A DNA stretch of 64,000 nt from Acidobacteriota bacterium (GCA_022562055.1 JADFQA010000001.1:1-64000), one strand, 5' to 3'; numbered from the stretch's first letter, positions 42,734 to 53,145 are shown. Numbers and translations are program-made. The notes: a model not told the origin generated them from the sequence alone.

Positions 42734-43471
42734 ATGTCTGGGCATTCCAAATGGGCAAACATTAAGCACCGCAAAGGTCGTCAGGACGCTAAACGCGGCA
42801 AGCTGTTCGCCAAGTTGTGCCGCGCGGTAGAGGCCGCGGCTCGCAATGGCGGTAGTGATTTGAGCGCCAACCCCGCGCTCGTGACAGCGGTTCAGAAGGC
42901 GAAAGACAACTCAGTCCCCAAAGACAACATCGAGCGGGCAATTTCCCGCGGAGCAGGTGAGGTTGACGGCGCCGCGTACGAAGAAGTCTGGTACGAAGGT
43001 TACGCCTCAGGAGGTGTCGCGGTCTACGTGCATGTGCTTACCGACAATCGCAATAGGAGTTCATCCGACGTACGTTCCGCCTTCAGCAAGAACGGCGGAA
43101 GTCTCGGGGAGCCTGGTTCGGTTGCCTATCTGTTTGAGCAGAAGGGCATGATTGTGGCAGTAGGTGATGAGGACACCATTTTGATGGCGGCGCTTGAAGG
43201 CGGGGCCGACGACGTTGCGGAGAGTGGCGAGGGTTTCGAGATAGTCACGGACGTCGGGGATCTCGGCGCGGTGCGCGCAGCGCTCGAAGACGCCGACGTG
43301 ACGATTGAACAGGCCGAGGTTACGCAACTGCCCACGATCTCGGTGGAGCTTGGTCCGCAGGAGGCGACTTCGGTGTTGCGGCTGATCGATGCACTCGACG
43401 ATCTTGATGATGTGCAGGACGTTTACGCCAACTTTGAGATCTCCGAAGAGGTGTTGGCCGAGCTGAGCTGA
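42734..43471 (+). CDS. yebC: YebC/PmpR-family protein
   Basis: A 245-residue protein, normal length. It begins with the family mark SGHSKWANIKHRKGRQDAKR and has SVPKDNIERAI and SDVRSAFSKNGGSL. The family includes transcription regulators and, from more recent work, translation factors that relieve ribosome stalling at proline runs. The start codon directly abuts the pdxT stop. It leads into ruvCAB, as in many bacteria. Confidence 0.95.
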   Translation: MSGHSKWANIKHRKGRQDAKRGKLFAKLCRAVEAAARNGGSDLSANPALVTAVQKAKDNSVPKDNIERAISRGAGEVDGAAYEEVWYEGYASGGVAVYVHVLTDNRNRSSSDVRSAFSKNGGSLGEPGSVAYLFEQKGMIVAVGDEDTILMAALEGGADDVAESGEGFEIVTDVGDLGAVRAALEDADVTIEQAEVTQLPTISVELGPQEATSVLRLIDALDDLDDVQDVYANFEISEEVLAELS

Positions 43472-43525
43472 CGGCCCCTCGGAGACGTTGAGTGTCCGCG
43501 CCGTCTGCTGTAGTGTGGGGAACAC

Positions 43526-44023
43526 ATGTTCGTACTTGGTATCGACCCCGGGCTTTCAACGACAGGCTACGGCCTTGTGGAGGTCGTGCGTGGTGTTATG
43601 GCCGTTGTTGTCGCGGGAGTGATCCGCACGGACCCCGCTATGCGTATCGAGAATCGTCTTTGCGAGCTTGAGAGCGACCTAACCGAACTGATCGGTGAGC
43701 ACCAGATTGATGAGGCAGCGCTCGAGACGGTGTTTGTGAACCGCAACCGCACGACTGCAATGGGTGTGCTGCGGGCATCGGGTGTTGCGTTGATGGTCCT
43801 GGGGCACCACGGCATACAGGTCACGGAGTACACCCCTACCCAAGTCAAGGCCTCGCTTTCGGGGTATGGCGGTGCCGACAAACTACAGATGCAGCGGATG
43901 GTGCAGATTCGCCTGAAGCTCTCGACCCTGCCAACACCCGCCGACACGGCGGATGCTCTCGCTATTGCGATGTGTCACGCGCAATCGTTGCGGATGAACC
44001 GCGCCGTGGAGCACGCACCATGA
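43526..44023 (+). CDS. ruvC: Holliday junction endonuclease RuvC
   Basis: A 165-residue RNase H-fold resolvase that cuts Holliday junctions in the RuvABC complex. The acidic active site is seen in LGIDPGLSTTGYG (Asp 6), LETVFVNRNRTTAMG (Glu about 70) and the C-terminal pair in TPADTADALAIAMCH (Asp). A hexamer TAGTGT lies nine bases before the ATG and no ribosome site is evident, so the leader is very short. It overlaps ruvA by four bases (ATGA). Confidence 0.95.
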   Translation: MFVLGIDPGLSTTGYGLVEVVRGVMAVVVAGVIRTDPAMRIENRLCELESDLTELIGEHQIDEAALETVFVNRNRTTAMGVLRASGVALMVLGHHGIQVTEYTPTQVKASLSGYGGADKLQMQRMVQIRLKLSTLPTPADTADALAIAMCHAQSLRMNRAVEHAP

Positions 44024-44592
44024 TTGCGCGACTGCGAGGGACGATTGTGCATAAAGACTTTGACCGTGTGCTTGTTGACGTCGGTGGCATCGGCTACGAA
44101 ATCATCATCCCGTCGCGAGCACACGCCGACCTGCCTCCGGTTGGGTCAGAAGCGGTTCTCCATACGCATACCTATGTGCGTGAGGATCAGCTTGCCTTGT
44201 TCGGATTTACCACGGCGGATCAGCGAGACGTCTTCCGGATTCTTATCGGTGTATCTGGGATAGGACCGAAGGTCGGGATAGCGATTCTTGCCACCCTTGA
44301 CGTCGACAGCCTGCGCCGCGCGGTGCTCACCGACGACGTCGACACGTTGACCACCGTGCCCGGCATCGGCAAACGCTCCGCGCAGAAAATTCTCCTCGAG
44401 CTGAAACCCAAGATGGATCTGCCAGACCTCGAAACTCTGTCGCCGACGTCCGTACTTGGCGAGGTCCGTGACGCCCTCGCGGGCCTTGGTTATCAACCCG
44501 CGGAGATTCGTGGTGTTGTTGCGGGTCTGCCGGACAGCGAAAGCGTGGAGAGCCTTCTCAAGGCGGCACTGCAACGTTTGGGAGGGGCCTAG
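44020..44592 (+). CDS. ruvA: Holliday junction branch migration protein RuvA
   Basis: A 190-residue protein: OB-fold (about 1-62, beginning [20 protein letters not shown]), two helix-hairpin-helix motifs ([15 protein letters not shown] and [17 protein letters not shown]) and domain III (about 140-190), which contacts RuvB. RuvA holds the junction in a square-planar form and loads RuvB. ATG at 44020 overlaps the ruvC stop; ruvB begins two bases after the ruvA stop. Confidence 0.95.
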   Translation: MIARLRGTIVHKDFDRVLVDVGGIGYEIIIPSRAHADLPPVGSEAVLHTHTYVREDQLALFGFTTADQRDVFRILIGVSGIGPKVGIAILATLDVDSLRRAVLTDDVDTLTTVPGIGKRSAQKILLELKPKMDLPDLETLSPTSVLGEVRDALAGLGYQPAEIRGVVAGLPDSESVESLLKAALQRLGGA

Positions 44593-44594
44593 AC

Positions 44595-45650
44595 GTGCGT
44601 GAAGAGGGCATTCTTTCGTCAGAGTCACTACCACCCGAAGCTGAGGTCGAGGCGTCGCTGAGACCGAGGACCTTAGACGAGTTTGTTGGCCAGGAAGGGC
44701 TCAAGGAACGACTCCGCATCCTGATCGAGGCCGCCCAGGCGCGTGACGAGAGCGTTGACCACTTGCTGTTTTCGGGGCCTCCGGGCCTAGGGAAAACCTC
44801 ACTGGCGGCGATCATCGCGCGCGAGATGGGTGCCCAGCTACGGGCGACATCGGGGCCTGCAATCGAACGACCAGGCGACCTAGCAGCCGTCATCACCAAC
44901 CTCGACCGCGGTGACGTTTTGTTTATCGATGAAGTCCACCGTCTTCCACGGCCTGTGGAAGAAGTGTTGTACTCAGCCATGGAGGACTTCCAACTAGATA
45001 TCGTTGTCGGCAAGGGGCCGGCGGCCCGGTCGATTCGGTTGGATGTCCCACGCTTCACCCTCATTGGGGCCACGACACGCGTCGGTCGCGTGTCGTCGCC
45101 GTTGCGTGATCGTTTCGGCTATGTCGCCCGCCTCGACTACTACGACAGCGCGTCGCTGGCCCAAATCGTGCGGCGGGCTGCATCGATTCTTGATGTCGAC
45201 ATCGACGACGAAGGCGCGGAACTCATCGCCGGTCGGAGTAGGGGCACCCCTCGGATTTCGAACAGGCTGCTGCGGCGAGTTCGAGACTTTGCCACTGTTA
45301 GAGCAGACGGGCACATAGACGCCAAGATCGCTGACACGGCGCTCGGTGTTTTCGAGGTTGACTCCGAAGGCCTCGACAAGGTCGACCGCTTCGTCCTTCG
45401 GGCGCTCATAGAAAAGTTTGACGGAGGTCCGGTGGGGCTGACGACACTCGCTATTGCCGTTGGTGAAGATCCTGAGACGGTAGAGGACGCGTATGAGCCG
45501 TTCCTGCTTCAAATGGGGATGCTCAAACGCACCGCCCGTGGGCGGGTCGCGACGCCGCGGGCGTACCGGCATCTGGGCATAAGCCCTCCCGACGTCGCCG
45601 CCACGCCAGAGAGCGACCAGCCGTCTCTGCTTGACGCTGAGGATGTTTGA
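44595..45650 (+). CDS. ruvB: Holliday junction helicase RuvB
   Basis: A 351-residue AAA+ motor. It begins with [19 protein letters not shown]; Walker [10 protein letters not shown] (about 60), Walker [11 protein letters not shown], sensor 1 LIGATTR, arginine-finger segment PLRDRFG, sensor 2 [12 protein letters not shown] and a winged helix with the conserved [11 protein letters not shown]. It drives branch migration with RuvA. Start GTG at 44595. Confidence 0.97.
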   Translation: MREEGILSSESLPPEAEVEASLRPRTLDEFVGQEGLKERLRILIEAAQARDESVDHLLFSGPPGLGKTSLAAIIAREMGAQLRATSGPAIERPGDLAAVITNLDRGDVLFIDEVHRLPRPVEEVLYSAMEDFQLDIVVGKGPAARSIRLDVPRFTLIGATTRVGRVSSPLRDRFGYVARLDYYDSASLAQIVRRAASILDVDIDDEGAELIAGRSRGTPRISNRLLRRVRDFATVRADGHIDAKIADTALGVFEVDSEGLDKVDRFVLRALIEKFDGGPVGLTTLAIAVGEDPETVEDAYEPFLLQMGMLKRTARGRVATPRAYRHLGISPPDVAATPESDQPSLLDAEDV

Positions 45651-45659
45651 TCGCGGTTC

Positions 45660-46676
45660 ATGCAAGCAAGTGACTTCTCTTACATGCTTCCGGCCGGCTC
45701 GATTGCGCAGAAAGCGATCGAACCTCGTGACTCGGCGCGGCTGTTGGTCACGTCCACGATGGCTGGTCACGACTTTACGGATCTCCCGCAGCTACTCGAA
45801 CCTGGGGACCTATTAGTCGTCAACCACACTAAGGTGCGCGCCGCAAGGCTATCGGCCGTGCGTATTGCCACGGGCGGTGCTGTTGAGGTGCTTCTGGTCA
45901 AGCGGGTCGACGCACTCAGGTGGGAGGCGCTGTTCCGTCCCGCACGCCGAATGCGTAAGGGCTTGATGTTGGAGGCAGGTTGCCTCTCCATTGAATTACT
46001 CACCGACCCCGTGCGCGGTGTCGGGACCGTTGCAGTGGACGCGCCGGGAGACGTCGAAGGTGCAATAGCGCTAGTTGGTCAACTTCCGCTGCCGCCGTAC
46101 TTTCACGGATCTCTCGAGCGTGACGATCGATACCAAACCATGTTCGCAAAATGGGTGGGCTCTGCTGCCGCTCCGACCGCCGCCCTGCACTTCACACCTC
46201 GTGTAGTGTCTGATCTTGCGGAGCGCGGCGTGCGAATCGAGCCTGTCGAACTTGCCATCGGCCTCGATACCTTTAGGCCGATGGCTGACGGTTCGGTTGC
46301 TGCGCACAAGATTCACTGTGAGGCATTCCATGTGCCGTCTGAGACCGCACGAGCGATAGCGTCGACGGTGCAAGCCGGTGGCCGTGTGATAGCTGTAGGC
46401 ACCACCGTTGTCCGTACACTTGAGACCGCTGCCGAGTCGCGAGGCGTGGTGCGTGTGGGTGCGGGTGAAAGCGATCTATTCATCACTCCCGGGTTTCGAC
46501 CGCTGATTGTCGACGCAATGATCACGAACTTCCATGCACCACAGACCACCCTCATCGTGATGATCGCTGCTCTTTTGGGCGAGAGATGGAGGACTGTGTA
46601 CGACTACGCGCTGGCCGATCGTTATCGATTTCTGTCGTTCGGGGACGCCATGTTTATAGATCAGTTCGCGTGTTAA
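45660..46676 (+). CDS. queA: S-adenosylmethionine:tRNA ribosyltransferase-isomerase
   Basis: A 338-residue QueA. It begins DFSYMLPAGSIAQKAIEPRDSARLLV; LLVVNHTKVRAARL, LPLPPYFHG, RYQTMFAKWVGSAAAPTAALHFTP and ITNFHAPQTTLIVMIAAL are all family signatures. It makes epoxyqueuosine in the wobble position of tRNAs after Tgt has put preQ1 in place. The tgt gene overlaps its 3' end by seven bases. queG/queH and the preQ1 synthesis genes are not in the window, so the cell may make preQ1 elsewhere or salvage it. Confidence 0.95.
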   Translation: MQASDFSYMLPAGSIAQKAIEPRDSARLLVTSTMAGHDFTDLPQLLEPGDLLVVNHTKVRAARLSAVRIATGGAVEVLLVKRVDALRWEALFRPARRMRKGLMLEAGCLSIELLTDPVRGVGTVAVDAPGDVEGAIALVGQLPLPPYFHGSLERDDRYQTMFAKWVGSAAAPTAALHFTPRVVSDLAERGVRIEPVELAIGLDTFRPMADGSVAAHKIHCEAFHVPSETARAIASTVQAGGRVIAVGTTVVRTLETAAESRGVVRVGAGESDLFITPGFRPLIVDAMITNFHAPQTTLIVMIAALLGERWRTVYDYALADRYRFLSFGDAMFIDQFAC

Positions 46677-47800
46677 ATCCGGCGATCTGGCAGTTGTCGA
46701 GCATGAATGGCGACGCACGGGCCGGTGTTCTGAGCATCCTCCACGGTGACGTCCCAACACCAGCGTTCATGCCTGTCGGCACTCGCGCCACGGTGAGAGG
46801 GTTGGATAGCGACGATTTGGCTGCCTGCGGGGCGGACATGCTGCTTGCAAACACTTACCACCTGATGCTTCGGCCGGGCGAGAAAGTCGTGAAAGGGTTG
46901 GGGAAGCTGCACAAGTTTGCAGCATGGGACCGGCCGATCCTGACCGATTCGGGCGGATTCCAGATGTTCTCGTTGGCCTCAGAGGTCACGGAAGATGGTG
47001 TCGCGTTCCGCTCGTCATATGACGGCACTCCGGTGATGCTCACACCCGAGAGGGCGATGTCGGTACAAGAAGATCTTGGTGCTGATGTTGCAATGGTGCT
47101 TGACGTGCTGGTCGGGCTACCCGCGAGTCGCGAGGACATTGCGGCTGCGGTAGAACGAACCTTGAGGTGGTCGGAACGGGCATTAGCGGCCAAACGTAAC
47201 GAGGATCAGGCGCTGTTCGGCATAGTGCAGGGAGGTGTCGACCCGGCGCTGCGTCAACTGTCCGCTAGGGGCACCGCGAATCTCGGAGTTGCAGGTTTCG
47301 GGATTGGAGGGCTGTCCGTAGGCGAAACGCCAAACGAGCGAAACATCGCACTTGAGGCGGCGTTTGCAGAGCTCCCAGTCAATAAGGTCCGTTATGTGAT
47401 GGGACTCGGCGACACTGAGGGCCTACTCGACGCCATCGAGCGTGGTGCAGATCTGTTCGACTGTGTGCTGCCAACCCGTTTGGCCCGTCACGGAAAAGTT
47501 CTGAGTCGCGGCGGCGACTACTCGGTGAAGCGCAGCGAGTGGATCTCTGAGGACGCGCCGCTTATGGAGGGGTGCGAGTGTTATGCGTGTCGCACCTATT
47601 GCGTTGGTTACATCAGGCATATGTTCAACACTCGGGAGTTTCTTGGACAGCGCCTCACGACTCTTCACAACCTCACATACACGTTGACCCTGGTGGCGGA
47701 CGCTCGCGAGGCGATCCTCGCCGATCGGTTCAGCGCCTTCGCGGCCGATGTGAAACAGCGCCGGCTCGGTGACTTTCAACAGAACGCAGGGGTCAACTAA
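46670..47800 (+). CDS. tgt: tRNA-guanine transglycosylase
   Basis: A 376-residue bacterial TGT that swaps wobble guanine for preQ1 in Asp, Asn, His and Tyr tRNAs. TPAFMPVGTRATVRGL, substrate loop DSGGFQMFSL (catalytic-site Asp), GIVQGG, GFGIGGLSVGE, LPTRLARHGK (nucleophile Asp lies upstream in FDCVLPTR), and the zinc site CECYACRTYC...H (about 300-330). I chose GTG at 46670, which gives the usual N-terminal length; the frame is open from 46586 but that lies inside queA. Confidence 0.95.
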   Translation: MLNPAIWQLSSMNGDARAGVLSILHGDVPTPAFMPVGTRATVRGLDSDDLAACGADMLLANTYHLMLRPGEKVVKGLGKLHKFAAWDRPILTDSGGFQMFSLASEVTEDGVAFRSSYDGTPVMLTPERAMSVQEDLGADVAMVLDVLVGLPASREDIAAAVERTLRWSERALAAKRNEDQALFGIVQGGVDPALRQLSARGTANLGVAGFGIGGLSVGETPNERNIALEAAFAELPVNKVRYVMGLGDTEGLLDAIERGADLFDCVLPTRLARHGKVLSRGGDYSVKRSEWISEDAPLMEGCECYACRTYCVGYIRHMFNTREFLGQRLTTLHNLTYTLTLVADAREAILADRFSAFAADVKQRRLGDFQQNAGVN

Positions 47801-47858
47801 CCTATGGCATCCCAACGTTTCGCACGCTGGGGTTCCATGTAGAAATGTTGGAGGACAA

Positions 47859-48179
47859 GTGTTGCCTGTTGTGATGCAGATACTCGCTCAAAGTGGGAGT
47901 AGCGATTCGGGCGCAACGTTTTTGGGGTTGCTGCCGCTGGTCGTCATCGGCGGTTTGTTTTACGTCATGATGATTCGTCCACAAAAGCGCCGCGCGCGTG
48001 CCTCGCAAGCGCTGCGCGATTCCGTTTCCGTTGGTGACGAGATCCGTACCGTCGGTGGGATCCTCGGCCGCATTGTCGATGTCGACGATGAAGAGATCGG
48101 CCTCGAGGTGGCTCCCGGCTTGACGATCCGGCTGACTCGGAGGGCTATCGGCGAACGGCTCGACGGTAGCGACGAATGA
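47859..48179 (+). CDS. yajC: Preprotein translocase subunit YajC
   Basis: A 106-residue membrane protein: one helix (FLGLLPLVVIGGLFYVMMIRP, about 17-37) with the typical end RPQKRRA, then a small cytoplasmic domain (VGDEIRTVGGILGRIVDVDD). YajC binds SecDF in the holotranslocon. Starts possible at GTG 47859 or TTG 47862, both close to GGAGG at 47850. It overlaps secD by four bases (ATGA at 48176). Confidence 0.9.
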   Translation: MLPVVMQILAQSGSSDSGATFLGLLPLVVIGGLFYVMMIRPQKRRARASQALRDSVSVGDEIRTVGGILGRIVDVDDEEIGLEVAPGLTIRLTRRAIGERLDGSDE

Positions 48180-49681
48180 CTCGAAATCTTTTCATGAGAG
48201 CCGCAGCTATGGCTGTGTTTTCGTGGGTGCTCGTCGGCGGGTTGATCGCTACGGGACACACGCCCAAACTTGGGCTCGATCTCCGTGGTGGGTTCGCTGT
48301 CGTTCTCCAAGCACCCGAAGGCACCGACAAAGAAGTCATGGACAAGGCCGTCGAGATCATGCGCAAACGAATCGAAGGACTTGGCGGCGTGCAGGAACCC
48401 GAGATTTCGGTTCAGGGGGCAACCTCAATCCTCGTGCAACTGCCGGGTGTTGAGGATCGCGAACGCGCTCTTGAGGCTGTCGGCACAACCGGAACACTCT
48501 CATTTCGGCCGGTACTCGCCCGCGGATTTGTGAGTCCTGCATTCCAGGACGGTACCTTGCCGTTGCCCGACTCGTTGAGCGACAGCACGACAACGGCCGC
48601 GCCTGACGCGGCAGCTACGGTACCGGACAACCTTGATCCAGAAACTGGGTTGACGATTTCAGACGATCCGGATCAGACGTCGTATTTGCAAGGGGACGAT
48701 GGTTTTGTCTATCAGGTCGGACCCGCGTTTCTGACCGGTGCGGACATCACGGGTGCGACACCGTCGTTCGGCCAACACACCGGCGGGCGTTGGGTTGTCG
48801 TTCCACGATTCACCTCCGAGGGCGCGCAGAAATTTGAAGACGGGACAGCGGCCCTGACGCTCTTCGCGCCGAACGATCCACGTCGCGCAATGGCCATCGT
48901 CGTCGATGGTCTGGTGACATCGGCGCCAACGATCGATAGCCGACTGCAACCGGGTGAGTTTCTTTCGGCTTCGGGCGTGCAGATCACCATTGGAGCTGTC
49001 GAAGACGCCCAGACCGAGGCGCAAGATCTTGCGTCGCTGCTTCGCTACGGTGCACTTCCCACCGAACTCGAACGTCAGCGCGTAGAGTCCGTGTCAGCAA
49101 GCCTCGGCTCGGATTCGCTCCGCGCCGGACTCATTGCGGGCATCGGTGGTCTGCTGTTCGTGGCCGGCGCACTCATCGCGTACTACCGGGTGCTCGGGTT
49201 GGTTGCGGTTATTGGCCTAACGATCTTCGGATCGTTGCTGGTCACCCTCCTGATCCTCATGGGGATAGTCCAGGGAACCACACTTACGCTGGCGGGGGTA
49301 ACCGGAATTATCGTGTCTGTGGGGATAACGGCGGATTCGTACATCGTGTTTTTTGAGAGGATCAAGGAAGAACATCGCAAGGGCAAACCGCTGCGCCCCT
49401 CGGTGGATTTCGGATTTGAACGCGCATTCTCGACCATCATAAAGGGCGATACTGTGACGTTTATGGGTTCCATCCTGCTGTGGTTGCTCGCTATCGGGCC
49501 GGTAAAGGGCTTTGCAATCACACTCGGCATAGCAACAGTTGTCGACGTGGTTGTCGCGTACTACTTCACCCGACCCGCGGTGATGTTTCTGGTTCGATCA
49601 CGCCTCGGTGAGGGTGGTGCGTTCAGCATCCGCGGTGCCACCGGCAGAACAAACGACGAGTCCGAGGGGGTCACTGCGTGA
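48176..49681 (+). CDS. secD: Protein translocase subunit SecD
   Basis: A 501-residue RND-type membrane protein that uses the proton gradient to pull exported proteins from the Sec channel. First membrane helix at about 8-27, then LGLDLRGGFAVVLQ (D1 motif), a large extracytoplasmic domain (about 40-310) including an acidic/Thr-rich insert near 125-170, ATTRY-region counterpart LFAPNDPRRAMAIVVDG, and five further helices from about 320. The insert is typical of actinobacterial SecD. It overlaps yajC and secF by four bases each. Confidence 0.94.
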   Translation: MTRNLFMRAAAMAVFSWVLVGGLIATGHTPKLGLDLRGGFAVVLQAPEGTDKEVMDKAVEIMRKRIEGLGGVQEPEISVQGATSILVQLPGVEDRERALEAVGTTGTLSFRPVLARGFVSPAFQDGTLPLPDSLSDSTTTAAPDAAATVPDNLDPETGLTISDDPDQTSYLQGDDGFVYQVGPAFLTGADITGATPSFGQHTGGRWVVVPRFTSEGAQKFEDGTAALTLFAPNDPRRAMAIVVDGLVTSAPTIDSRLQPGEFLSASGVQITIGAVEDAQTEAQDLASLLRYGALPTELERQRVESVSASLGSDSLRAGLIAGIGGLLFVAGALIAYYRVLGLVAVIGLTIFGSLLVTLLILMGIVQGTTLTLAGVTGIIVSVGITADSYIVFFERIKEEHRKGKPLRPSVDFGFERAFSTIIKGDTVTFMGSILLWLLAIGPVKGFAITLGIATVVDVVVAYYFTRPAVMFLVRSRLGEGGAFSIRGATGRTNDESEGVTA

Positions 49682-50718
49682 ATGTATTTCGTCAGCTCTA
49701 CCGTGGCGAGACTTCGTTTGACTTCATCTCAACCACGAAGAGAGTCTTCATAGTTTCCGGGATTCTGTTCACGGTGGTTCTCGGATCACTGTTGTTCCGC
49801 GGGTTTGAGGGCAGTGTCGACTTCACCGGGGGCGTGGTCATCGACGCACAAAACCGCGCAAACGCCGACATCACCGCGGTGCGCGACGCGCTGGGTGATA
49901 TCGGCATATCGGATGCTCGGGTGCAGTTCACCGATTCGGGAACGGTTCTCATCCAGACGGAGGCGCTCGGCAATGCCGACCAGGACGCTTTGGTGCAGGC
50001 GGTCGCGGCCGTCGCCGGGGTGGAGGCGGCGGAGACAAATCTCAATGCGGTGGGACCAACATTCGGTGCGGAGATCGCTCGAAGCGCGGTGAAGGCGTTG
50101 GTGATCTTTTTGATCGTCGTCGCGTTGTACATCTCTTGGCGATTCGAGTGGAAAATGGCTCTGGCGAGTCTTGTGGCGTTGTTCCACGACCTCGCCGTCA
50201 CTGTGGGTGTGTACAGCCTCCTCGGCATCGTGGTAACCCCCGCAACCGTTATTGCGATCCTGACGATTCTCGGGTACTCGCTGTACGACACAGTGGTGGT
50301 ATTTGACAAGTTACGCGAGAACATTGAGGAAATCGGTACGCGCAGCAGCTTTGCGGAGATTGCGAACCTTTCGATGAACCAGGTCCTCATGCGGTCCATC
50401 AACACTTCGATGACATCGCTTGTCCCGGTTGGGTCGCTGTTGGTTGTCGGGTCATTCCTGCTCGGTGCGGCGACGCTTCGCGACTTTGCCCTTGCGCTCT
50501 TCATCGGGATCGTTGCAGGCACCTACTCGTCGATCTTCATTGCGACTCCTCTACTTACGATCTGGAAACAGAGGGAACCGGAGTGGAGTCGTGTTGCGAA
50601 TCGCACGGAAGGTGTTGCGGTGGCGACGGCTCCTGAGGTGATGGTGAAGGCAGCGCCGAAAAAAGCGGCATCTACGGCGCCAGCGAGGGCACCAAAGAGC
50701 CGCAAGAAGCGCCGGTAG
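49678..50718 (+). CDS. secF: Protein translocase subunit SecF
   Basis: A 346-residue partner of SecD with six membrane helices. FRGFEGSVDFTGGVVIDAQN is the SecF D1 motif; YISWRFEWKMALASLVALFHDLAVT and ILGYSLYDTVVVFDKLREN are conserved helices with the functional Asp residues. The C-terminal tail is Ala/Lys-rich and basic (about 310-346). Start GTG at 49678 overlaps the secD stop by four bases. Confidence 0.95.
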   Translation: MNVFRQLYRGETSFDFISTTKRVFIVSGILFTVVLGSLLFRGFEGSVDFTGGVVIDAQNRANADITAVRDALGDIGISDARVQFTDSGTVLIQTEALGNADQDALVQAVAAVAGVEAAETNLNAVGPTFGAEIARSAVKALVIFLIVVALYISWRFEWKMALASLVALFHDLAVTVGVYSLLGIVVTPATVIAILTILGYSLYDTVVVFDKLRENIEEIGTRSSFAEIANLSMNQVLMRSINTSMTSLVPVGSLLVVGSFLLGAATLRDFALALFIGIVAGTYSSIFIATPLLTIWKQREPEWSRVANRTEGVAVATAPEVMVKAAPKKAASTAPARAPKSRKKRR

Positions 50719-50828
50719 ACTAGGACTCCACATCACAAGCGCGTGCGCAAGGCGAAGACCGCCGCGAACGTTGCACCGAGCGGCAACCTCGTAAAGGTCC
50801 TTGCGGGCTTTTGGAAGGAACGTCAGAA

Positions 50829-53039
50829 GTGGTCATTGAGACATCCGAAATTGGGCGCACTCCGCGCGAGATCTTCGAGTCGGTAACCGACCTATTCTGT
50901 CAACGCCACGGCGACGGTTCGTATCCGGAAATGCTCGAACGGGCGTTTACCGTCGCAGTCGCAGCCCACGAGGGCCAGTTTCGGCGCACCGGCGAAGACT
51001 ACGTCACGCACCCTCTGCAGGTGGCTGAAATCCTTGCGGACTTCGGGATGGACAGCGAGACGCTTGTCGCCGCATTCCTACACGATGTTTTGGAAGACAC
51101 CGATGTCACGCTGGCTGACGTCACAAAGGAGTTCGGCGGTACGGTTGCGGCGCTCGTCGATGGTGTGACCAAGCTCGACAGGATCAAGTTTTCATCAAGG
51201 GAGGAGCAGCAGGCCGCGACGATCCGCAAGATGGCAATTGCCATGTCGGATGACATTCGGGTTCTCATCATCAAACTCGCCGACCGCTTGCACAACGTAC
51301 GAACCCTCAGTTCGCTGCCGATGGAAAAACAGCTGAGGGTTGCCCGCGAAACGCTGGATGTGTACGCGCCGCTTGCCAGCCGACTTGGGGTTCAAGAGGT
51401 CAAACATGAGATGGAAGAGCGATGTTTTGCGACGCTTTATCCCAAACGCATGGCCGAACTGGAGGACTTGGTTCGTCGACGTGCACCAAAACGCGAACAA
51501 CACATCGAGGATGTTATTGGCGAGCTCACAGCTGCGCTCGACGCAGCCGGACTCGAAGCCGAGATAACGGGTCGTCCGAAGCACCTCTACTCGATTTACC
51601 GCAAGATGGTCAACTCTGGACTTGAGTTTGACGACATTCACGATCTGATCGGCGTACGGGTCCGGGTGACCGACACAAGAGACTGTTATGCGGTGTTGGG
51701 TCTCGTCCACACCATGTGGCGACCTATCGCCGGTCGTTTCAAGGACTACATCGCCACCCCCAAGTTCAACCTCTATCAGTCGTTGCACACGACCGTCGTT
51801 GGCCCAGACGGCAAGGCCCTTGAGGTGCAGATCAGAACTCACGAGATGCACTACATGGCCGAGTACGGGATTGCTGCGCATTGGCGCTATAAGGAGGGTC
51901 CTAGCGCGGCAGCGGATGAATTTGTAGCCGACCTTAGATCCCTCCAGGAAGAGTCGAGCGACCCCGAGGAGTTTCTTGCAAATCTCAAGCTCGATCTCTA
52001 CCAGGACGAGGTATTTGCGATCACGCCAGCGGGAAAGGTGCTCACTTTGCCAAAAGGGGCAACACCCGTCGATTTCGCATATCTCGTGCACACCGATGTC
52101 GGCCACACCTGTGTGGGCGCCAAGGTGAATGGGAGGCTCGTACCGCTGGCAACTGAGCTTGAGTCGGGCGACATTGTTGAAGTGCTCACATCGAAAGCGC
52201 AAGACGCACATCCCAGTCGAGACTGGTTGGAGTTTGTAAAGTCGTCGCGCGCGGCGGCGAAAATACGTAACTGGTACACAAAGGAACGCCGTGGCGCGGC
52301 TTTGCAAGACGGGAAGGACTTCGTAGCTAGGGCGATCCGGCGTGAGGGCCTCGGCTTGTCGCAAAAGGGCAGGGAGCACTTGCTCACCGAAATCGCCACG
52401 GACCTTGGGTACGACGACCGCCTTTCCATGTTCGTCGCAGTGGGGGAGAATCGGCTAAGTGCGCAAACAGTCAGTAACCGGCTGGTGAGACTGCTTGGCG
52501 CTGACGGGGGACTCCTCGAAGCTGACGAGTCCGAGGATCTGCTCTCTCCGCCGGTACAGCGTAAAGCTCGGCGTCCCGAGCGTGCGATCATCGTCGACGG
52601 CATGGACGACCTGCTAGTACGGATCGCCCGATGTTGCGCCCCGGTGCCGGGCGACGAAATCATCGGTTTCGTGACCGTCGGACGGGGCGTATCGGTGCAC
52701 CGCGCCGACTGTGCGAATGTCGAAGCTCTCGGTGAACGTTCCGAACGTATCATCGATGTGTCGTGGGCGCCCCAACAGACCGGCTCATTCTTCGTGTGGG
52801 TGCAGGTGGAGGCGCTCGACCGTCCATGGCTGCTACGAGACGTCACATCGGTGTTGTCTTCTTTGGGGGCGAACATCCAGGCTTCGTCGTCCGCGACCGG
52901 GCGTGATCGTATCGCGATTCTGCGTTATGAAATCGAGCTCAGCGATGCCATGGCGCTCGCCGGAATCGTGACTGAGTTGGCCGCGATCGACGGTGTTTTT
53001 GATGCCTACCGGTTGGTTCCTCAGACCGGGGGAAACTAG
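50829..53039 (+). CDS. rel: Bifunctional (p)ppGpp synthetase/hydrolase Rel
   Basis: A 736-residue RelA/SpoT homolog. Hydrolase HD domain with HPLQVAEIL and FLHDVLEDTDVT (HD pair about 85, intact), synthetase domain with IHDLIGVRVRVTD, FKDYIATPKFNLYQSLHTTV and EVQIRTHEMHYMAEYGIAAHW, then TGS (about 395-455, AYLVHTDVGH), the ZFD/Cys region RCCAPVPGDEIIGFVT and a C-terminal ACT domain (about 655-736). Both active sites look intact, so it should both make and break (p)ppGpp. Start GTG at 50829 with GGAAGGAA upstream; TTG at 50811 is an alternative. Confidence 0.95.
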   Translation: MVIETSEIGRTPREIFESVTDLFCQRHGDGSYPEMLERAFTVAVAAHEGQFRRTGEDYVTHPLQVAEILADFGMDSETLVAAFLHDVLEDTDVTLADVTKEFGGTVAALVDGVTKLDRIKFSSREEQQAATIRKMAIAMSDDIRVLIIKLADRLHNVRTLSSLPMEKQLRVARETLDVYAPLASRLGVQEVKHEMEERCFATLYPKRMAELEDLVRRRAPKREQHIEDVIGELTAALDAAGLEAEITGRPKHLYSIYRKMVNSGLEFDDIHDLIGVRVRVTDTRDCYAVLGLVHTMWRPIAGRFKDYIATPKFNLYQSLHTTVVGPDGKALEVQIRTHEMHYMAEYGIAAHWRYKEGPSAAADEFVADLRSLQEESSDPEEFLANLKLDLYQDEVFAITPAGKVLTLPKGATPVDFAYLVHTDVGHTCVGAKVNGRLVPLATELESGDIVEVLTSKAQDAHPSRDWLEFVKSSRAAAKIRNWYTKERRGAALQDGKDFVARAIRREGLGLSQKGREHLLTEIATDLGYDDRLSMFVAVGENRLSAQTVSNRLVRLLGADGGLLEADESEDLLSPPVQRKARRPERAIIVDGMDDLLVRIARCCAPVPGDEIIGFVTVGRGVSVHRADCANVEALGERSERIIDVSWAPQQTGSFFVWVQVEALDRPWLLRDVTSVLSSLGANIQASSSATGRDRIAILRYEIELSDAMALAGIVTELAAIDGVFDAYRLVPQTGGN

Positions 53040-53145
53040 GACCCGAGCCGTGCTTCACCACGGTCTGCGGTAACGGCATTCGTACCGGCAACGATGTTTC
53101 GCTCCGACTCAGATCTTGCGGGCTACGTCGGCCAGTAGTCATGTC

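Noticed and set aside
51195-52379. 394-codon minus-strand frame
   Set aside because: Antisense shadow of rel.
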